Below are positions 9,091 through 20,570 of a DNA stretch of 64,000 nucleotides, piece after piece. The position numbers were made by a program, and so were the translations under genes. Origin of the DNA: Aplectana chamaeleonis (Eukaryota > Nematoda > Chromadorea > Rhabditida > Cosmocercidae); contig JAPDOI010000268.1 in the NCBI GenBank assembly GCA_029168955.1, positions 62,001-126,000 on the forward strand, in the 5' to 3' direction. Numbering within the stretch: position 1 is the stretch's first letter; every line of letters starts with the position of its first letter. The notes below the pieces were generated by a model that had not been told where the DNA came from, searched no databases, and saw only the letters and a list, made by a program, of their open reading frames with translations.

Positions 9091-11096
9091 GCTGATGACC
9101 CAGTCGTGATCGAGACAAGCATCTACTTGCTGTCCACATGATACACTGATCTGCCCAATTGTTGGCGAAGGGTCTTTGAATGTCATGGAAATATTTTTGT
9201 TGGGTGAGCTTTGTTTTTTTACCTAAATGCTTTTTGTTTATTTTATTTCTATTTTTTACATAAATGTTTTTTTATTTATTCAATGTCGTGAAAGATCCGA
9301 AAGCTTTTGGATCAACTTAATACTTCCCAAATTTCAACTCGTAAAAATTGTGCGCAGAATGCCTGGCTTCCGTTCGTACGAATTGTGCGCAGAATGCCTG
9401 GCTTCCGCCTATCCGCCAGGCCTTTGCCAACACTCTCTAGTAGCCACAGTAGAGTGCCGCAGTTTTTGGTGGCCCACTGAATGGTCATCGGTCATAATGA
9501 CACTTCCTCTCATGTCTTCATTTAAGTACAACGTTAGGTTAAACAGGTTTATGGTTCAGTTTTATGGGCAGTGCCTTCTCTGAAAATAGGTAATTTGTCA
9601 TTTGTTTATCTATGTATGTATTTATTATTTATTTATTTATTTATTCATTTATTTATTTATTATACGCCGTTGCCGGCGTGCTCATAAGCCACAAAGTAGC
9701 GAGTTGGAGCCATAAAAATGTAAACAAAAACAAAGCAAGTCTTAGCGCAACGATTCAACTGCCGACCACAAGGCCATGGTTCAAATTAGAGAATAATCGA
9801 TAAAGGCGTCACTAGACAATGTCAGGAGCCATTAAAGGTCGTTGGAGCAGTAAGGCAAAACCCAAGTAGTAATAGATGCTTGGAACCATTCAGTGTTTCT
9901 TGGTACGGGAAATAAATTCATAGTAATCGGTATCATATTCAAGTTACTGTAATGAAGGCGACCCTACCCACGCGGCTTCCTAGGATGTATATGGTCCTAC
10001 GACCGCTGTTAGGTATCTGGGTGATGTATCTTAAGACCATGCCAAATGTCAAGGGTTAATTAGTGTAGATGACAGGCGGAGACAACTCAGTACCAGCTGC
10101 AGGCCTATAGCACCGAACTTGAGATAGAGGGAAACTTGAAAGCCGAAGGAAGAATAAATATATGGCTCCGAATCCTGGCAGCGATAACCTTATGAGATAT
10201 GGGATGGACACTCGGTCAGTGATTGGCATACGTAGTTAAATACGCTGCTGTGGACAATAATAAACAGCGAGAAGGCAATATGAGAAGAGGAGCTCGTGCT
10301 GTGCTAGGTGTTGTAGCCACTGGAAACTGTCTGCCACGCCAAACACAGCCCATACATCGGAAGAAAAGCACATGGCACGCCATGATCCAGCATTTGCCAT
10401 GAGTCCATTAATGACGTCCGAAATATGAGTTACATGATAATGAAAGAAGTGGTGGAAAACAGCGATGTGGAAATTGCGGAACGGTTGTCACCTCTGAAGT
10501 TGAATGTTGTACCATCGAATGCACTTCATAAGCTATATGGCTCCGAACCCAGGTAGCGACATTTACCAACCACTTTCTCGAAAATTCGAGATCCGCTGAC
10601 GTTCATCTGGTACAGAACTTCCCGAAGAAATTAAAAATTTATGCTGTGAGAGATGCATTATCCGACGTTTTCTTGACTAGTTTACCTATTGGTAATATGT
10701 TGATCCGCGAAGTTCCTTGATTTCTTCGTAAGAGCAAGCCGAATTCCCTCTCCGACACTTCAATTCAAGACTTCAAGACTCAATCTGAATGAAAACGGAT
10801 GACTTCAAAAGTGCATATTGAGTGCAAGTGCACTATTGCTACCGTATACAGCTTTGCAACGAATCTATTTTGGTTTCGCAACTCACGTGACGCGGGATGG
10901 CCGATTCCGCCATCATTTTGAAATTTTGAATGTATCCAGTTGCCCAGCCCTAGCTCTAGAATATGTAGTCTGCTGAGTCCGTCACGTGTGGACCGTTCAA
11001 AAGTTGTGCGTTCCATAATAAATTTTATGCTTTGAAAATTCACACTTCTTGATCTAGGTCTTGAATTCAATCCACTTTCATTTACCATTCCTGTGT
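9091..11096. other. No gene recognised; small direct repeat and TTTA microsatellite
   Basis: A 27-base direct repeat containing GCGCAGAATGCCTGGCTTCC occurs at 9346-9372 and 9381-9407 (period 35). A TTTA-type simple repeat runs from about 9610 to 9662; it resembles the reverse complement of the AAAT tails that end many LINEs, but I could not recognise LINE sequence beside it. The remainder to 11096 shows no coding signature. Confidence 0.5.
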
Positions 11097-12859
11097 CCAG
11101 GGGCCGGATTCATCAATGTGCTAACCCACGGTTAGCGCCCCTAACCTACCAACCCGGCACCATTTCAGCGATTCATCAACTCACAAACCCACGCACTGCT
11201 CGGTTGGTTAGTGGGTCAGGGCTACCAGACGAACGAGGCTGGTCGGCAGCTAACCAACCCAGTAGATATCGTGAACCCACGCTAAACCGCGCGCCCCATG
11301 GCCAATGTAAGCGTTGCTGGTTTTGAAATCATGCCAAAATTCGGTATCGATTCGTGCGGTTGATTATTCTGTCAGCTGTTTCGTATTCTCTACCATTTAT
11401 TCGGCTGCAACTACTATTCTCCTGGCTACTAGTACTCTCCGTGGAGTACCTATTGTACTCACTACTACTATGGTACTTAAAATTACTATTAATTCTAACA
11501 ATCTGTAATATTCGATTTGCAAGAAGTTTTTTTAAACCTTTTCTATGCTCCAGAATATTTTTTTATATTTGATTATCAACAATGATTTTTATAGGTGCTT
11601 TTCTAACCGTGACGCCTTAAGATAACTATTGTTTGTTATTATTTGATTTATGTTAGTGAAGTTTAAATTCCTACGCTTAATAAAACATGCATTTTTCTGT
11701 AGTATGGATTTTTTCTCGCTAAAAGGCTGGGCTTCAGGGAATATCAACCAAATTTTTTTTCAAAACCATTTTTGAAGCTGTCTAATAAATGTTTCTGCAA
11801 ATACAACTTTCCATTAAAAAAGAAATTTATCACTGAAGTGAATTATTAAAATTCCAACGGTGAAGTAATGAGTGAGACCCTAAATTAGAAACAATATATT
11901 TTTTCATCAGTAAATTTGTATATAATATTTAATAATAAATTGAAATCTAATTGATATTCCTAACCGGTCACTATTATTTTTAGAGTTAACTAATTAAACA
12001 GCACTCTTTCAGTTAGGTTTTATCGAAGTTGAACATCGTTCATTTGCTGTTTCGTTGGCTTTCAAGCTGTTCAACCACTTCCCATTGACGAGGAATTATC
12101 CTGCATGATTTGTATCCGTTAGCCGTGGTTGCTCTCACACTTGATTTGATGTTGTGAGCCACCTACGGTTAGCTGAATACAATCCATCCTTGCACTCATT
12201 CTACATTTTGGCCCTATAATTAGTAGCTACCATTCTCCGAACCTTATCTTTACGGAATCGAGAGGAAATTTTTCTTTCCCTTTTTGTACAGCTTGTTAAC
12301 GAATCGGAGCTTTTTTTCCATCATAGGTTCATCACGGAGATATTTTGGCAAGTATTATTGTGTTTTCTTCCTGTTTTTTTTTCATTCACCTGTGTTTTTC
12401 AAGTCGTTCGCTGACCTCCTTCAAATAAGTGGTTCAAAAACGTTGAAAAAGAGCGAATGCAGGGACGCTCCGCAATCAGTAAGTTTTGTAGGCCGTGAGT
12501 TAATATCTTGTTAGTTTACTAGAAGTATGGAACCTTTTTTTAAACAAGCTTTTGGATAATTATTACCAGCAAACAGAAAAGATCATCCTCCTTCATCCTC
12601 AAAGCGGTCGTAACGTCACTCTCTCTCTCAAAAAGTTCTCGGAAGTAGGTTTTATTCTGATTTTGGGGATATCCCGGCAACTTGCACGTACTGTGTGCAG
12701 TCGAATTTAAATTCACGCCAATAGGTCTCGGTCATCTCAACCGACACTGATTCGCGCTTGGTGAATCAGAATTTTACGCGCTGGGTAGGTTACGGACTCG
12801 GTCAGACTTACCGTGGGCCAACCCAAACCCAACTGAAGATTGATGAATCCGGCCCCAGG
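11097..12859. mobile_element. DNA element with terminal inverted repeats, about 1.76 kb, non-autonomous
   Basis: The left end GGGGCCGGATTCATCAAT and the right end ATTGATGAATCCGGCCCC are perfect reverse complements. Weaker complementarity continues inward, with GGTTAGT/AACCAACCC-like motifs on both sides. The interior is AT-rich with no transposase-like frame. I see no convincing target duplication, so the superfamily is unassigned. Confidence 0.7.
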
Positions 12860-13757
12860 TCTAACTGACGTAAAAATTTGAAAATTCTCATGTTCTTGAA
12901 AGTTTCGGATCGGTGGGCCCTATCACCGATTTTGGACTTCTTAACTCTAAATTTAGGAAAGCATCTTTCTTTTCATATCCAGATCTCATCTCTAGGGAGC
13001 CGTTCGTCGTATGCCGCAGCGTGCATTGGCGCGTCGTAGGAAGGATATCCAGTGTGCACAGAAGTAACATTTTGGCTTGCAATTTCACAGAAAAAACGCA
13101 TTCGCAACTGTAGCACTTGCACGTTAACCTCGCATTAGAAGTCATAGAGAAAGGAAGGGAGGTATTGTGCTGTTGTTCCCGAAGAAACACTCTATCAGTT
13201 GATTTTTGCAGTGAATTACCTAATATTAGGGTACATCCGTATTCTGTCGTCAACCACTGCCAAATTTGAAGTTGTACCAGACGGAGAGCGAAAGCTCCTC
13301 GAATACCCCATTTTTCAAAGGAAGGGAAATGTTCAAGGGTTCGGAACCACGAGGTAAGGAAGACTATTGGATTGATGCTTATTGTATCTGGGAAGCTCTA
13401 GCACCCAAGCCAAAATTTTACGCAGGAACTGAAAGTCCACTAATTCTACGTGAATGTGAAATGCTCTCCCAATTTTCCAAAATAGGTTAGAAGCCCAAGT
13501 AATCGATTATTTGACGTGGGTGCGAAACTGTCCTCCGACCAGGGGTGTGCGGCAAAGGAATTTCAAATTTCGGCAAACGGCAACGGCAACCCCCAAAAAT
13601 GACTGGCAAACGGCAAACGGCAAAATCTGTTTTGTGTTATAATACGCCGACATTTGCGAACAAGGGAGGGTACCAACTTTACATGGAGTTTCGGGAGGCA
13701 ATTTTAATATGTTCTAGGGGTAGGACGGTTTTTCAGTATCCCATGCTCAGAGTCTGC
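12860..13757. other. Non-coding; contains a GGCAA-rich repeat at 13542-13625
   Basis: The block 13542-13625 starts GGGGTGTGCGGCAA and repeats CGGCAAACGGCAA with CCCCAAAAATG between. A second copy is at 16391-16495. A stretch near 12930-13040 (TTTGGACTTCTT, CGTCGTATGCCGCAGCG) resembles, in part inverted, 16975-17130. I see no gene. Confidence 0.5.
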
Positions 13758-13761
13758 TTAA

Positions 13762-14240
13762 AGGCAGTGTTCACTATAAGAATAGTTCTTCTGCTTTTCC
13801 TCCTATCTTGAAGAAGGTCCCATGCTGATTCCAATGATGTTTTTGGAATCGTACAAGACCTGGGAACGGAGTTATGGTCCCTCAGAGATTGAGCTAAGGA
13901 AACATTGTGGACGAGTTGTCCGAGGCGTGTAACTTCCGTCTTTTGGAGCCGATGTATGCAAGCTGACCTGAGTAAAGAGAAAAGTTGACAATAAAGGGAA
14001 GAACGGGGCTATTGATCGTAAACCATCGCTCATCTCACAATCTCGAGCATTCATTTGTTCACGTCGGTGGGCGTGGAAAGTGCATCTGGGTGTGACGGGC
14101 TGACGGGTGTCCAATTGTTTGGGGCCCTAGGGACCGTTCCAAGCTCATTTTCTTAGTTTTTTCACGTTAGGTTGCGCTAGGCCCTGCTGCTGTCGATCTC
14201 CACCAAAAATCAGACATGGTTTTTATCGTGGACACTGCCT
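13762..14240 (+). mobile_element. TTAA-bounded inverted-repeat element, full copy
   Basis: TTAA (13758-13761), then AGGCAGTGTTCACTATAA; the right end reads TTATCGTGGACACTGCCT, then TTAA (14241-14244). Termini are inverted repeats of about 20 bases and the target duplication is a perfect TTAA. The interior contains landmarks shared by all full copies (GGAACGGAGTTATGGTCCCTC, GACGAGTTGTCC, GAGCTGACCTGAGTAAAGAG). There is no transposase frame, so it is non-autonomous. A TTAA target is the hallmark of piggyBac-type transposition, so that machinery is a reasonable but unproven inference. Confidence 0.85.
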
Positions 14241-14247
14241 TTAATGT

Positions 14248-14533
14248 CTCAGGCAGTCCCTAAAAAGGTTAAAATCTGATCAAGGCCAGAACGGTTCGGC
14301 AGAAGCGAAAAGAGCCGATTTAAAGATTGAATTACCTTTAGATGTGTTCAGAATAGATGTAGAAAATTTTGGTGCATTGATTCTGTTTAGATCAGAAATT
14401 ATGTTTTGTTGCCCAAATTCTGATCTATTCTGATCATACAGAAAGGTAATTCAATCGTTAAAGTAGTTCTACTCACTCCGGCCGAGCCGTTCTGGCCTTG
14501 TTCAAATTTGGACCTTTTTAGGGACTGCCTGAG
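14248..14533. mobile_element. Palindromic MITE of 286 bp
   Basis: CTCAGGCAGTCCCTAAAAAGG at the left pairs with CCTTTTTAGGGACTGCCTGAG at the right. Pairing continues inward (AAGGCCAGAACGG with CCGTTCTGGCCTT, and TTGAATTACCTTT with AAAGGTAATTCAA), so the element can fold along nearly its whole length. It begins three bases after the TTAA that ends the preceding element. Confidence 0.8.
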
Positions 14534-15494
14534 GCATTTAGCAGATTTTGAGTGTGGGCTATTGGAACACTGTCCTCCCCCCCCTTAGAACATATCAAAA
14601 GTGCATCCCGAAACTCCATCTGATGTAGGCAACCCTTCCCTGTTAGTCATGTCGTATTCCATGCAATATCTGCCAGTTACTATGAGCCTGACGTTTCAAT
14701 AGCCTTTACATGAAGAAAAATCCCATATATCAAAAGCTACTTGAAAATCCCAGCTGATGAGGAGTCACTGTCAAGATTGACAAGGCTGTAACCTTCTCCA
14801 TCGCCGACGATAATTCTGTTAATTCCTCTCCAGTTGAAGTTTCCGTACAAATCTACGCTAGAGATGCAAAAGATAGGCGTCTTCTTGAGCAGTGCAGAGT
14901 GTGACAGGCCCGCAAAGGATTTTCGGAAAGGAGCCTGTGGCCAGCGCGTCCCAGCCTAATCGATCCGGGGCGATCTGCAAAACGTAAGCAAGCTTGGTGC
15001 GATGGGAGTGTGAGCTGACTGTGGACGATACTGGCACCTCAATCAGGTGCCAATAGAAGGGTGAACACGCGATGATTGGTCGGGATTGATGGCGAAAGAC
15101 AGTTCACACCGCAATCAGCAGCGCGCAGTTTAGGTTATAACCGGAGTCACAATTTTCACTGTTAGTAGCAAGTAGTAGGCTCAAGCATTTCGATTTCGCT
15201 TACTTCAAACTACGATTGAATGGTTACTTTTGTAAAGCTACAGGAATGCAGTGAGACTAGACTAGTTGAATGCAGTGCTCATGGTAAAAACAGCCTTCGA
15301 ATTTTCGAATCAAGAGCTCCGAGGGGACATTTCGATCGAATACGAATGAGGGGCGTTTGACTGGTACATGCGACGCGCGCGACGGAAGTCCGCTGGGCTT
15401 ACTTCGTCTCTGGGGGGCCGCGTGTAGTGCGCTAGTCAGCTGGACTGCTCTTCGGCTCTTCACTTTGTGCGTATTCGGCCTACAAGCTAGCACG
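14534..15494. other. No gene recognised
   Basis: Mixed sequence without a recognisable frame. A C-run sits at about 14577-14584. The open frame on the minus strand at 15257-15556 has no family signature. Confidence 0.45.
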
Positions 15495-15705
15495 AGACCA
15501 ATTGCAGCAACAATGTCGGCTAGAAACAAGCAATAAATCGCTTCATACGGTCCCAAAACTTGAATGTGGTTTACCCGCCCAACTTACCTCCCCTGTGGCT
15601 ACCGAGGAAGTGGGTGGAGCGAGTACACCACGTTCAAGTTTCGGGCCGTATCTTGCTATTGGTTCTTCATTTTGAGCCGGTTTCCCACTCTGTTGTTGCA
15701 ATGGG
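15495..15705. repeat. Foldback repeat with compact hairpin core
   Basis: CTTGAATGTGGT (about 15560) pairs with ACCACGTTCAAG (about 15627-15638). The pairing extends outward through CATACGGTCCCAAAACTTG / CAAGTTTCGGGCCGTATC and TTGCAGCAACAATG / TGTTGTTGCAAT. Arms are roughly 80-100 bases with mismatches. Confidence 0.6.
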
Positions 15706-17045
15706 CCTCGAACCTTTCGATTTCTGGTGAAAAGTTGAATGCGGTCTTAATCTTTGCCTTCAAATACTTACTTTTTTCATCTTTACACTATTTCCTAGAA
15801 AACCCAGCTATGTCATTAAGTCAATCTTTCATTTCAGCTAATGATCTCGAAACCGAAGATTTCATTGACCACTGCCTTCAATGACCGCTGTAAATATTGT
15901 TCAACTTTTGAAAAGCCGGACAAAGTGTTTGCAGAATTCATAATTTTCCTGTCCCAATTATCATATTACCATCAGCTAACCAACCGACGATAAGTGGGAC
16001 TATGTACACGAGCTCTCCACTGGTTCATATGTCCAAGTAAGGCTGCTTTTGCGCTACAGCTTTGATATGACTTGGTTTTGTAATCTTAGAACTTGCAGTA
16101 ATCAGTATGTATCTGAAAAAAAGTTTTTTTTTGATGTTGGCCCTCTTAAAGGGTTAAGAATTTGATGTTAAAAAAATACATCTGGAGGCTCCCAAACAAT
16201 TTGGAACTCGAACGAACTCTGATTACTCAGTCGAGATGTTTCCATAAGTTAGTGATTGAAAGTGTAAAATTATACATTGAATGAACCAGAACCGGAAGAT
16301 GGAACCAGTCAAAATAATTATTTATAGCAGCTCCGAATCGGTGACCAATACAGAGACTGAGGTTAGGGCCAATTCTGCTGTTTCAACGAAATTTTGCCGA
16401 AAATTTGCCGTTTTAGACGACAATTTCGGCAAACGGCAACGGCAAACCCCAAAAATGGCCGGCAATCGGCAAACGGCAATTGCCGCACACCCCTGCCTCC
16501 GACCCTACTACCCCCCCCCCACCCACTCCTGCATTCGAGCCCTTTCATCATTATAAAGTGAAATACCTGTAAGAAAGGTTCTGTTCTTAGATCGCTGGAT
16601 TGAGTTTCTCGAAAAGGACAGCTTGCTTATCTATGTTGACGTCAGAAAAAGGTTACTCGTAAAACAGCTTGCTCTATGTGAAGGCAAATGAAGTTGGAGT
16701 GTAAGTAGATTCCAAACATCGACCTTGTAGAGCCTATTAGTTTGCAGAAGGATAAAACTGAAAAACTCGAGAGATAGGCGAACTAGTTTCGAATTCAGTA
16801 TCAGGATGAATGGAATCCCTTCGTATCAGGTTTACTCGAATTATGTTTCATGGGTTCATTGCTCACGGCCAAAACCTATGTTTATCTATTTCTTAATTCG
16901 GGAAACATCGGACGCGGTGATAATACATTTTTCGCCATGTATCGCACCGAAAAACTTTTCTGTTCGCAGTGGATATAATTCTTACGACGCCCCAATGTAC
17001 GCTGCGCCATACGACGAACGGCGCGCTAGCGCTTGTGGGAAATAG
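15706..17045. other. Non-coding; second GGCAA-rich block at 16391-16495
   Basis: The block ends TTGCCGCACACCCC, which is the reverse complement of how its partner at 13542 begins, while the interior CGGCAAACGGCAACGGCAA runs in the same direction in both. This implies a repeat with palindromic ends. A short possible terminal exon after TTTCATTTCAG at about 15838 ends in TGA after about 15 codons; I do not support it as a gene. Confidence 0.45.
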
Positions 17046-17046
17046 G

Positions 17047-17285
17047 AAAATTTTCACGTTTTCTGGTGAAGTTCTCCTAAATTTCGAAATTGTAGGTCAC
17101 ATTTTAGGATTTTGGACTTCTTGATTCTGAATCCAAAAAAAGCGTCTTTCACTTTACATCAAAATCTTATTCCTAGGAAAATCTGAAAATTTTAGCGTTT
17201 TCTGGTGAATTTTTCCTAAATTGCGGAATCGCAGATCACATTTTAGGATTTTGGACTCCTTGATTCTGAATTCAAAAAAAGTGGG
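17047..17285 (+). repeat. Imperfect tandem duplication, two units of about 125-137 bp
   Basis: Both units run AAAATTTTxxCGTTTTCTGGTGAA ... TTTAGGATTTTGGACTxCTTGATTCTGAATxCAAAAAAAG. Unit 1 starts at about 17047 and unit 2 at about 17184. They lie immediately left of the chain of TTAA elements and end in the terminus CGTGAACACTGCCA (before 17348), so they probably belong to an earlier element of that family. Confidence 0.7.
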
Positions 17286-17351
17286 CACATGTGGAATGTA
17301 TTTAACTGAGAAAAACTCGGGAACGGAAATCGACGTGAACACTGCCATTAA

Positions 17352-17888
17352 AGGCAGTGGTCGCGCTCAAATATGCTCGTCTTCTTTTCCTCTCTGAACC
17401 CTTTTCTTTGTATAGAGTAGTAGAACCTATGTGAAAAAATCGCGAAAAAACGCTGTTCTAGGCCAAATTTGAAGCCTGAACTTCCTTGACTTCTGATGGT
17501 GGACGAGTCCACCCCACATCATCGGCATCGATGATCTCTACTATCAAGAAGATCAGTTGGCTTGAAATTCAATTTCAATCAATGAACTTTCGGATTTATG
17601 TACACATCTAGTTAAAAAAATTGGTTGAAGTGCTTGCTTTCATGGTTCAACTGTTTTATTAGGTAAATTTGCATTTATTTCTTCCTCTGAGTGTCGATGA
17701 TTTTTGTCTGCTTGGCAGGAAACTGTGATCTTTCTGTGCACGTGTGCACGAAATGCAAAATTGGGGTCCTAATAACTCTAATTCTAGCCCGTTTTTCACC
17801 GCGCTACCTTCATAGTTTTTGAGCTGTTTTTCATCTGAGCTGATTTTTGTAGTTTTTTCGAAAACGTTTTTCATCGTGACCACTGCCT
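17352..17888. mobile_element. TTAA element A of a four-element chain
   Basis: Bounded by TTAA at 17348-17351 and 17889-17892. The left end AGGCAGTGGTCGCGC and right end CGTGACCACTGCCT are inverted repeats. The interior is unlike the 13762 copy, so it is a different subfamily with related ends. No coding capacity. Confidence 0.75.
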
Positions 17889-17892
17889 TTAA

Positions 17893-18376
17893 AGGAAGAG
17901 TTCACGTTACTTTCGTTCCCGATTTTTTCATAGAAAACAATGCGTTGGCCTCCAAGTGTTACCAAAATTCCGAATAAACGGCGAGAAACGCACTAAAATG
18001 TCGTATTCCAGTGACATTATTCTATAGCATGGACTGGTTGCCCGGTTGTATGAACATATTCATGGGGGTTTTCACCGGTGGAAAATTGGGTCAATCGAAA
18101 ATAGAAGAATATTTTATGGCAAGCAGGATCAGTTTGGGCCCTAAGGAAAGAACGGAGCAATAGAGAGTAGAGAATTGCAAAGGACTGGTCCACAAAAGAT
18201 TTCATTGTCACAGCAAATACTTCCTGTGATACTCAAGAGGCGGGGTGATACATAAGTATTTCGTGTGCTTCTGGTGCATTTTTTTCGATTTTCTATGTAA
18301 TTTTGGTTCTACCCGGGGGTCGCCTAATCAATATAGCGAATAATCTCAAAATTGAAGATTATCGTGAACACTGCCT
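17893..18376. mobile_element. TTAA element B of the chain
   Basis: Shares the TTAA at 17889-17892 with element A and the TTAA at 18377-18380 with element C. Ends AGGAAGAGTTCACG and CGTGAACACTGCCT. 484 bases, no coding capacity. Confidence 0.72.
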
Positions 18377-18380
18377 TTAA

Positions 18381-18915
18381 AGGCATAGTACGCGCTGAAA
18401 ATCGCTCACCGTTTTTTGGGTCTGAATCAATGGTTGGGCCCTCCTGAGAATGTAGGTAGCGTTTGTTGGGTTAACAACGCTTTATTGTGAAAATATATGA
18501 GGTTGAATGTCTCAAATTCCGTCAAAAGAGGCCGGCACTCCGTCGGTCATCTGGCACAAATTGCTGTCAGCCATAGCATAATTGACTTATCAACAACGGA
18601 TGAAATGCAAACTCCTTTCTCAAAAGTCGATTGAGAGAATTTTGGTCCGAAAAAGTGTCGTCGGCGTGCAACCGGAAGAGACTTCGCGTTCACTGTTGAA
18701 GGTTGGCGCAAACTCGGTACCATATGCTATAACATAGGTGCACTGAGTATGCGCCAACTTTCAACAGTGAACGGGAAACCCCTTCCGGATGCACGCCGAT
18801 GTTAGTTTTCAGAATTTTTTTTTGCGTTTTTTCACCGTAGCTTTTATGTAGGGTACTAGAGCTTCCATTATATATATGGAAAACTCGAAAACGAAATCAA
18901 TCGTGAACGATGCCT
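18381..18915. mobile_element. TTAA element C of the chain, containing a strong hairpin
   Basis: Bounded by shared TTAA at 18377-18380 and 18916-18919. Ends AGGCATAGTACGCGC and CGTGAACGATGCCT. Inside, 18659-18715 and 18745-18801 are inverted repeats of 57 bases (about 88 percent by eye) around a 29-base loop. Confidence 0.72.
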
Positions 18916-18919
18916 TTAA

Positions 18920-19319
18920 AGGCAAGGTCCGGTCAAATTTTGACACCACCGAAATTTGGATTAAATAGATTGGGCTGGCCTAGTTGAACATCGTCTGAAC
19001 GTTTCACGAACTCTTGAGTCCTCAGTTCTGGAGAAAACGGCCTCATAATCAGGGATTACGGTGTTCACAGCATGATGATCATGACTGGAATGACCGATAA
19101 TTACACAGCACTTTTGAAAAATGCGTGGACAACCGCTAAAATATGGACGATGGCCACACTTTTCTGACTTTTCTGAATCATCGGCTAACGGAAGTGGCTG
19201 GAATAACTCTAAGAAGACCGCTTTTTACGCAGTTTTCGCATGTTCCTTGGGACTACCTGTATCAAGAGCACCGATTTAGCGGGAAATCTAAGAATCGAAA
19301 TTCTGCCCGGACCCTGCCT
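18920..19319. mobile_element. TTAA element D of the chain
   Basis: Bounded by shared TTAA at 18916-18919 and by TTAA at 19320-19323. Ends AGGCAAGGTCCGG and CCGGACCCTGCCT are near-perfect inverted repeats, differing from those of A-C at the same internal positions in both arms. Confidence 0.75.
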
Positions 19320-19323
19320 TTAA

Positions 19324-20570
19324 GTCACATGAAATATTACATGCCACGTAAGGCTACTCACAAAGAACTTATCCCGCACTAAATAGTACACGACATGCAT
19401 ATAAGAATGAGGAACTCCATAGGGACTCTGCTCAAATAAAAAATACATAACAAAAAAGCATATCACACAAGAAAACTCGTAAACAGCCCTGCAAGATTGA
19501 ACAGACATCAAAACAGAAAAGTGATATGTCGACATCCAACCATAAACACTGTAGATACTCAAGAAACACATCTTCATAACAAAATCGGGATGCTAGGTGA
19601 TTACAGAGAAAAATACAATGCGAAGTAAAATCATCGAGGCATCTCAACTTCACTATGACAGGCCTCATGATTAATTTCGATTTACGAAAACATCACTGTC
19701 CTGTTCAGGGCCACTGAAGACCGCCACTGCTTACTCCACATCATTGCCTGCTGCGAGAATTAAAAGAACTGAAATTTTTCAAAACTAAAATCGGCAATCT
19801 CGGCCGGTGCAAGGTTATGGGGGCACTTCGGCTCTTTCTGCAATAACATTTTTTCTTATCGAACTAGGGTACAGATGGTTTAAACATAACTTCAGGGCAT
19901 TTCCGTTATTGTTCATGAAAAAGTCGATGTAGAACTGGCTCTTTAAAATCAAGGAACTTCGATTTCATGCTCACACCAGAGCTTGCTTCATATTCACGGA
20001 TCAGTGTTTTGATTGTAGGTTTGGATGTTTCAGTAGAGAATTCAGGTGTACCGGTGTTCTGTGTATGGCAAAACACAGTTTTTGAACTTTTTGGTGTTTT
20101 TCCTCTAGATCTCGGACAAATTGAAGTTTTTTTTTTCGAATGGGGTATTTTGGGGCGTTTCTGCGGACACTACCATACTCTATGGTCTGTGTATTATCTC
20201 TAGGAAGCCGCGTTGCAACTATTATTACGCTATCTTGGAAGAGGAACGTGTTTCTCCCATTCTATCACTGTGTTTTCTCAAAAACAACTTCTCGACGTTC
20301 ATGAAAATGCTATCATAGCGCTAAGAATTTCGGATAAAAACCACCGGAAACCTAAAAAAAGTTAGATTTGCCAATACACACAATACTAATACACCTAGTC
20401 TTTACTGAAAAGACAAGCAGAAGTAACGCAGAAAAATTTTTAGGCGAAGAAAACAAAAACTCGCCTCGAAATTACAATCATTTTTTCCTCATTTATAGAG
20501 ACAAACTTGGAAAAGAGCCAGCCATTGTTACTGTATACACACGATTAGAATACTCAAACCACAGAAATCG
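19324..20570. other. No gene recognised
   Basis: AT-rich sequence with several short open frames of biased composition and no domain signature. Confidence 0.45.

Noticed and set aside
9610..9662. 3' tail of a minus-strand LINE
   Set aside because: The TTTA repeat fits the reverse complement of a LINE tail, but no LINE coding sequence is visible to its right, so it is left as a microsatellite.
10190..10560. Possible remnant of an RTE-type retrotransposon
   Set aside because: Some phrases looked coding, but I could not find a frame with reverse-transcriptase motifs.
15838..15886. Short terminal exon after TTTCATTTCAG
   Set aside because: Only about 15 codons (ANDLETEDFIDHCLQ), no upstream exon found; a good acceptor motif alone is weak evidence in AT-rich DNA.
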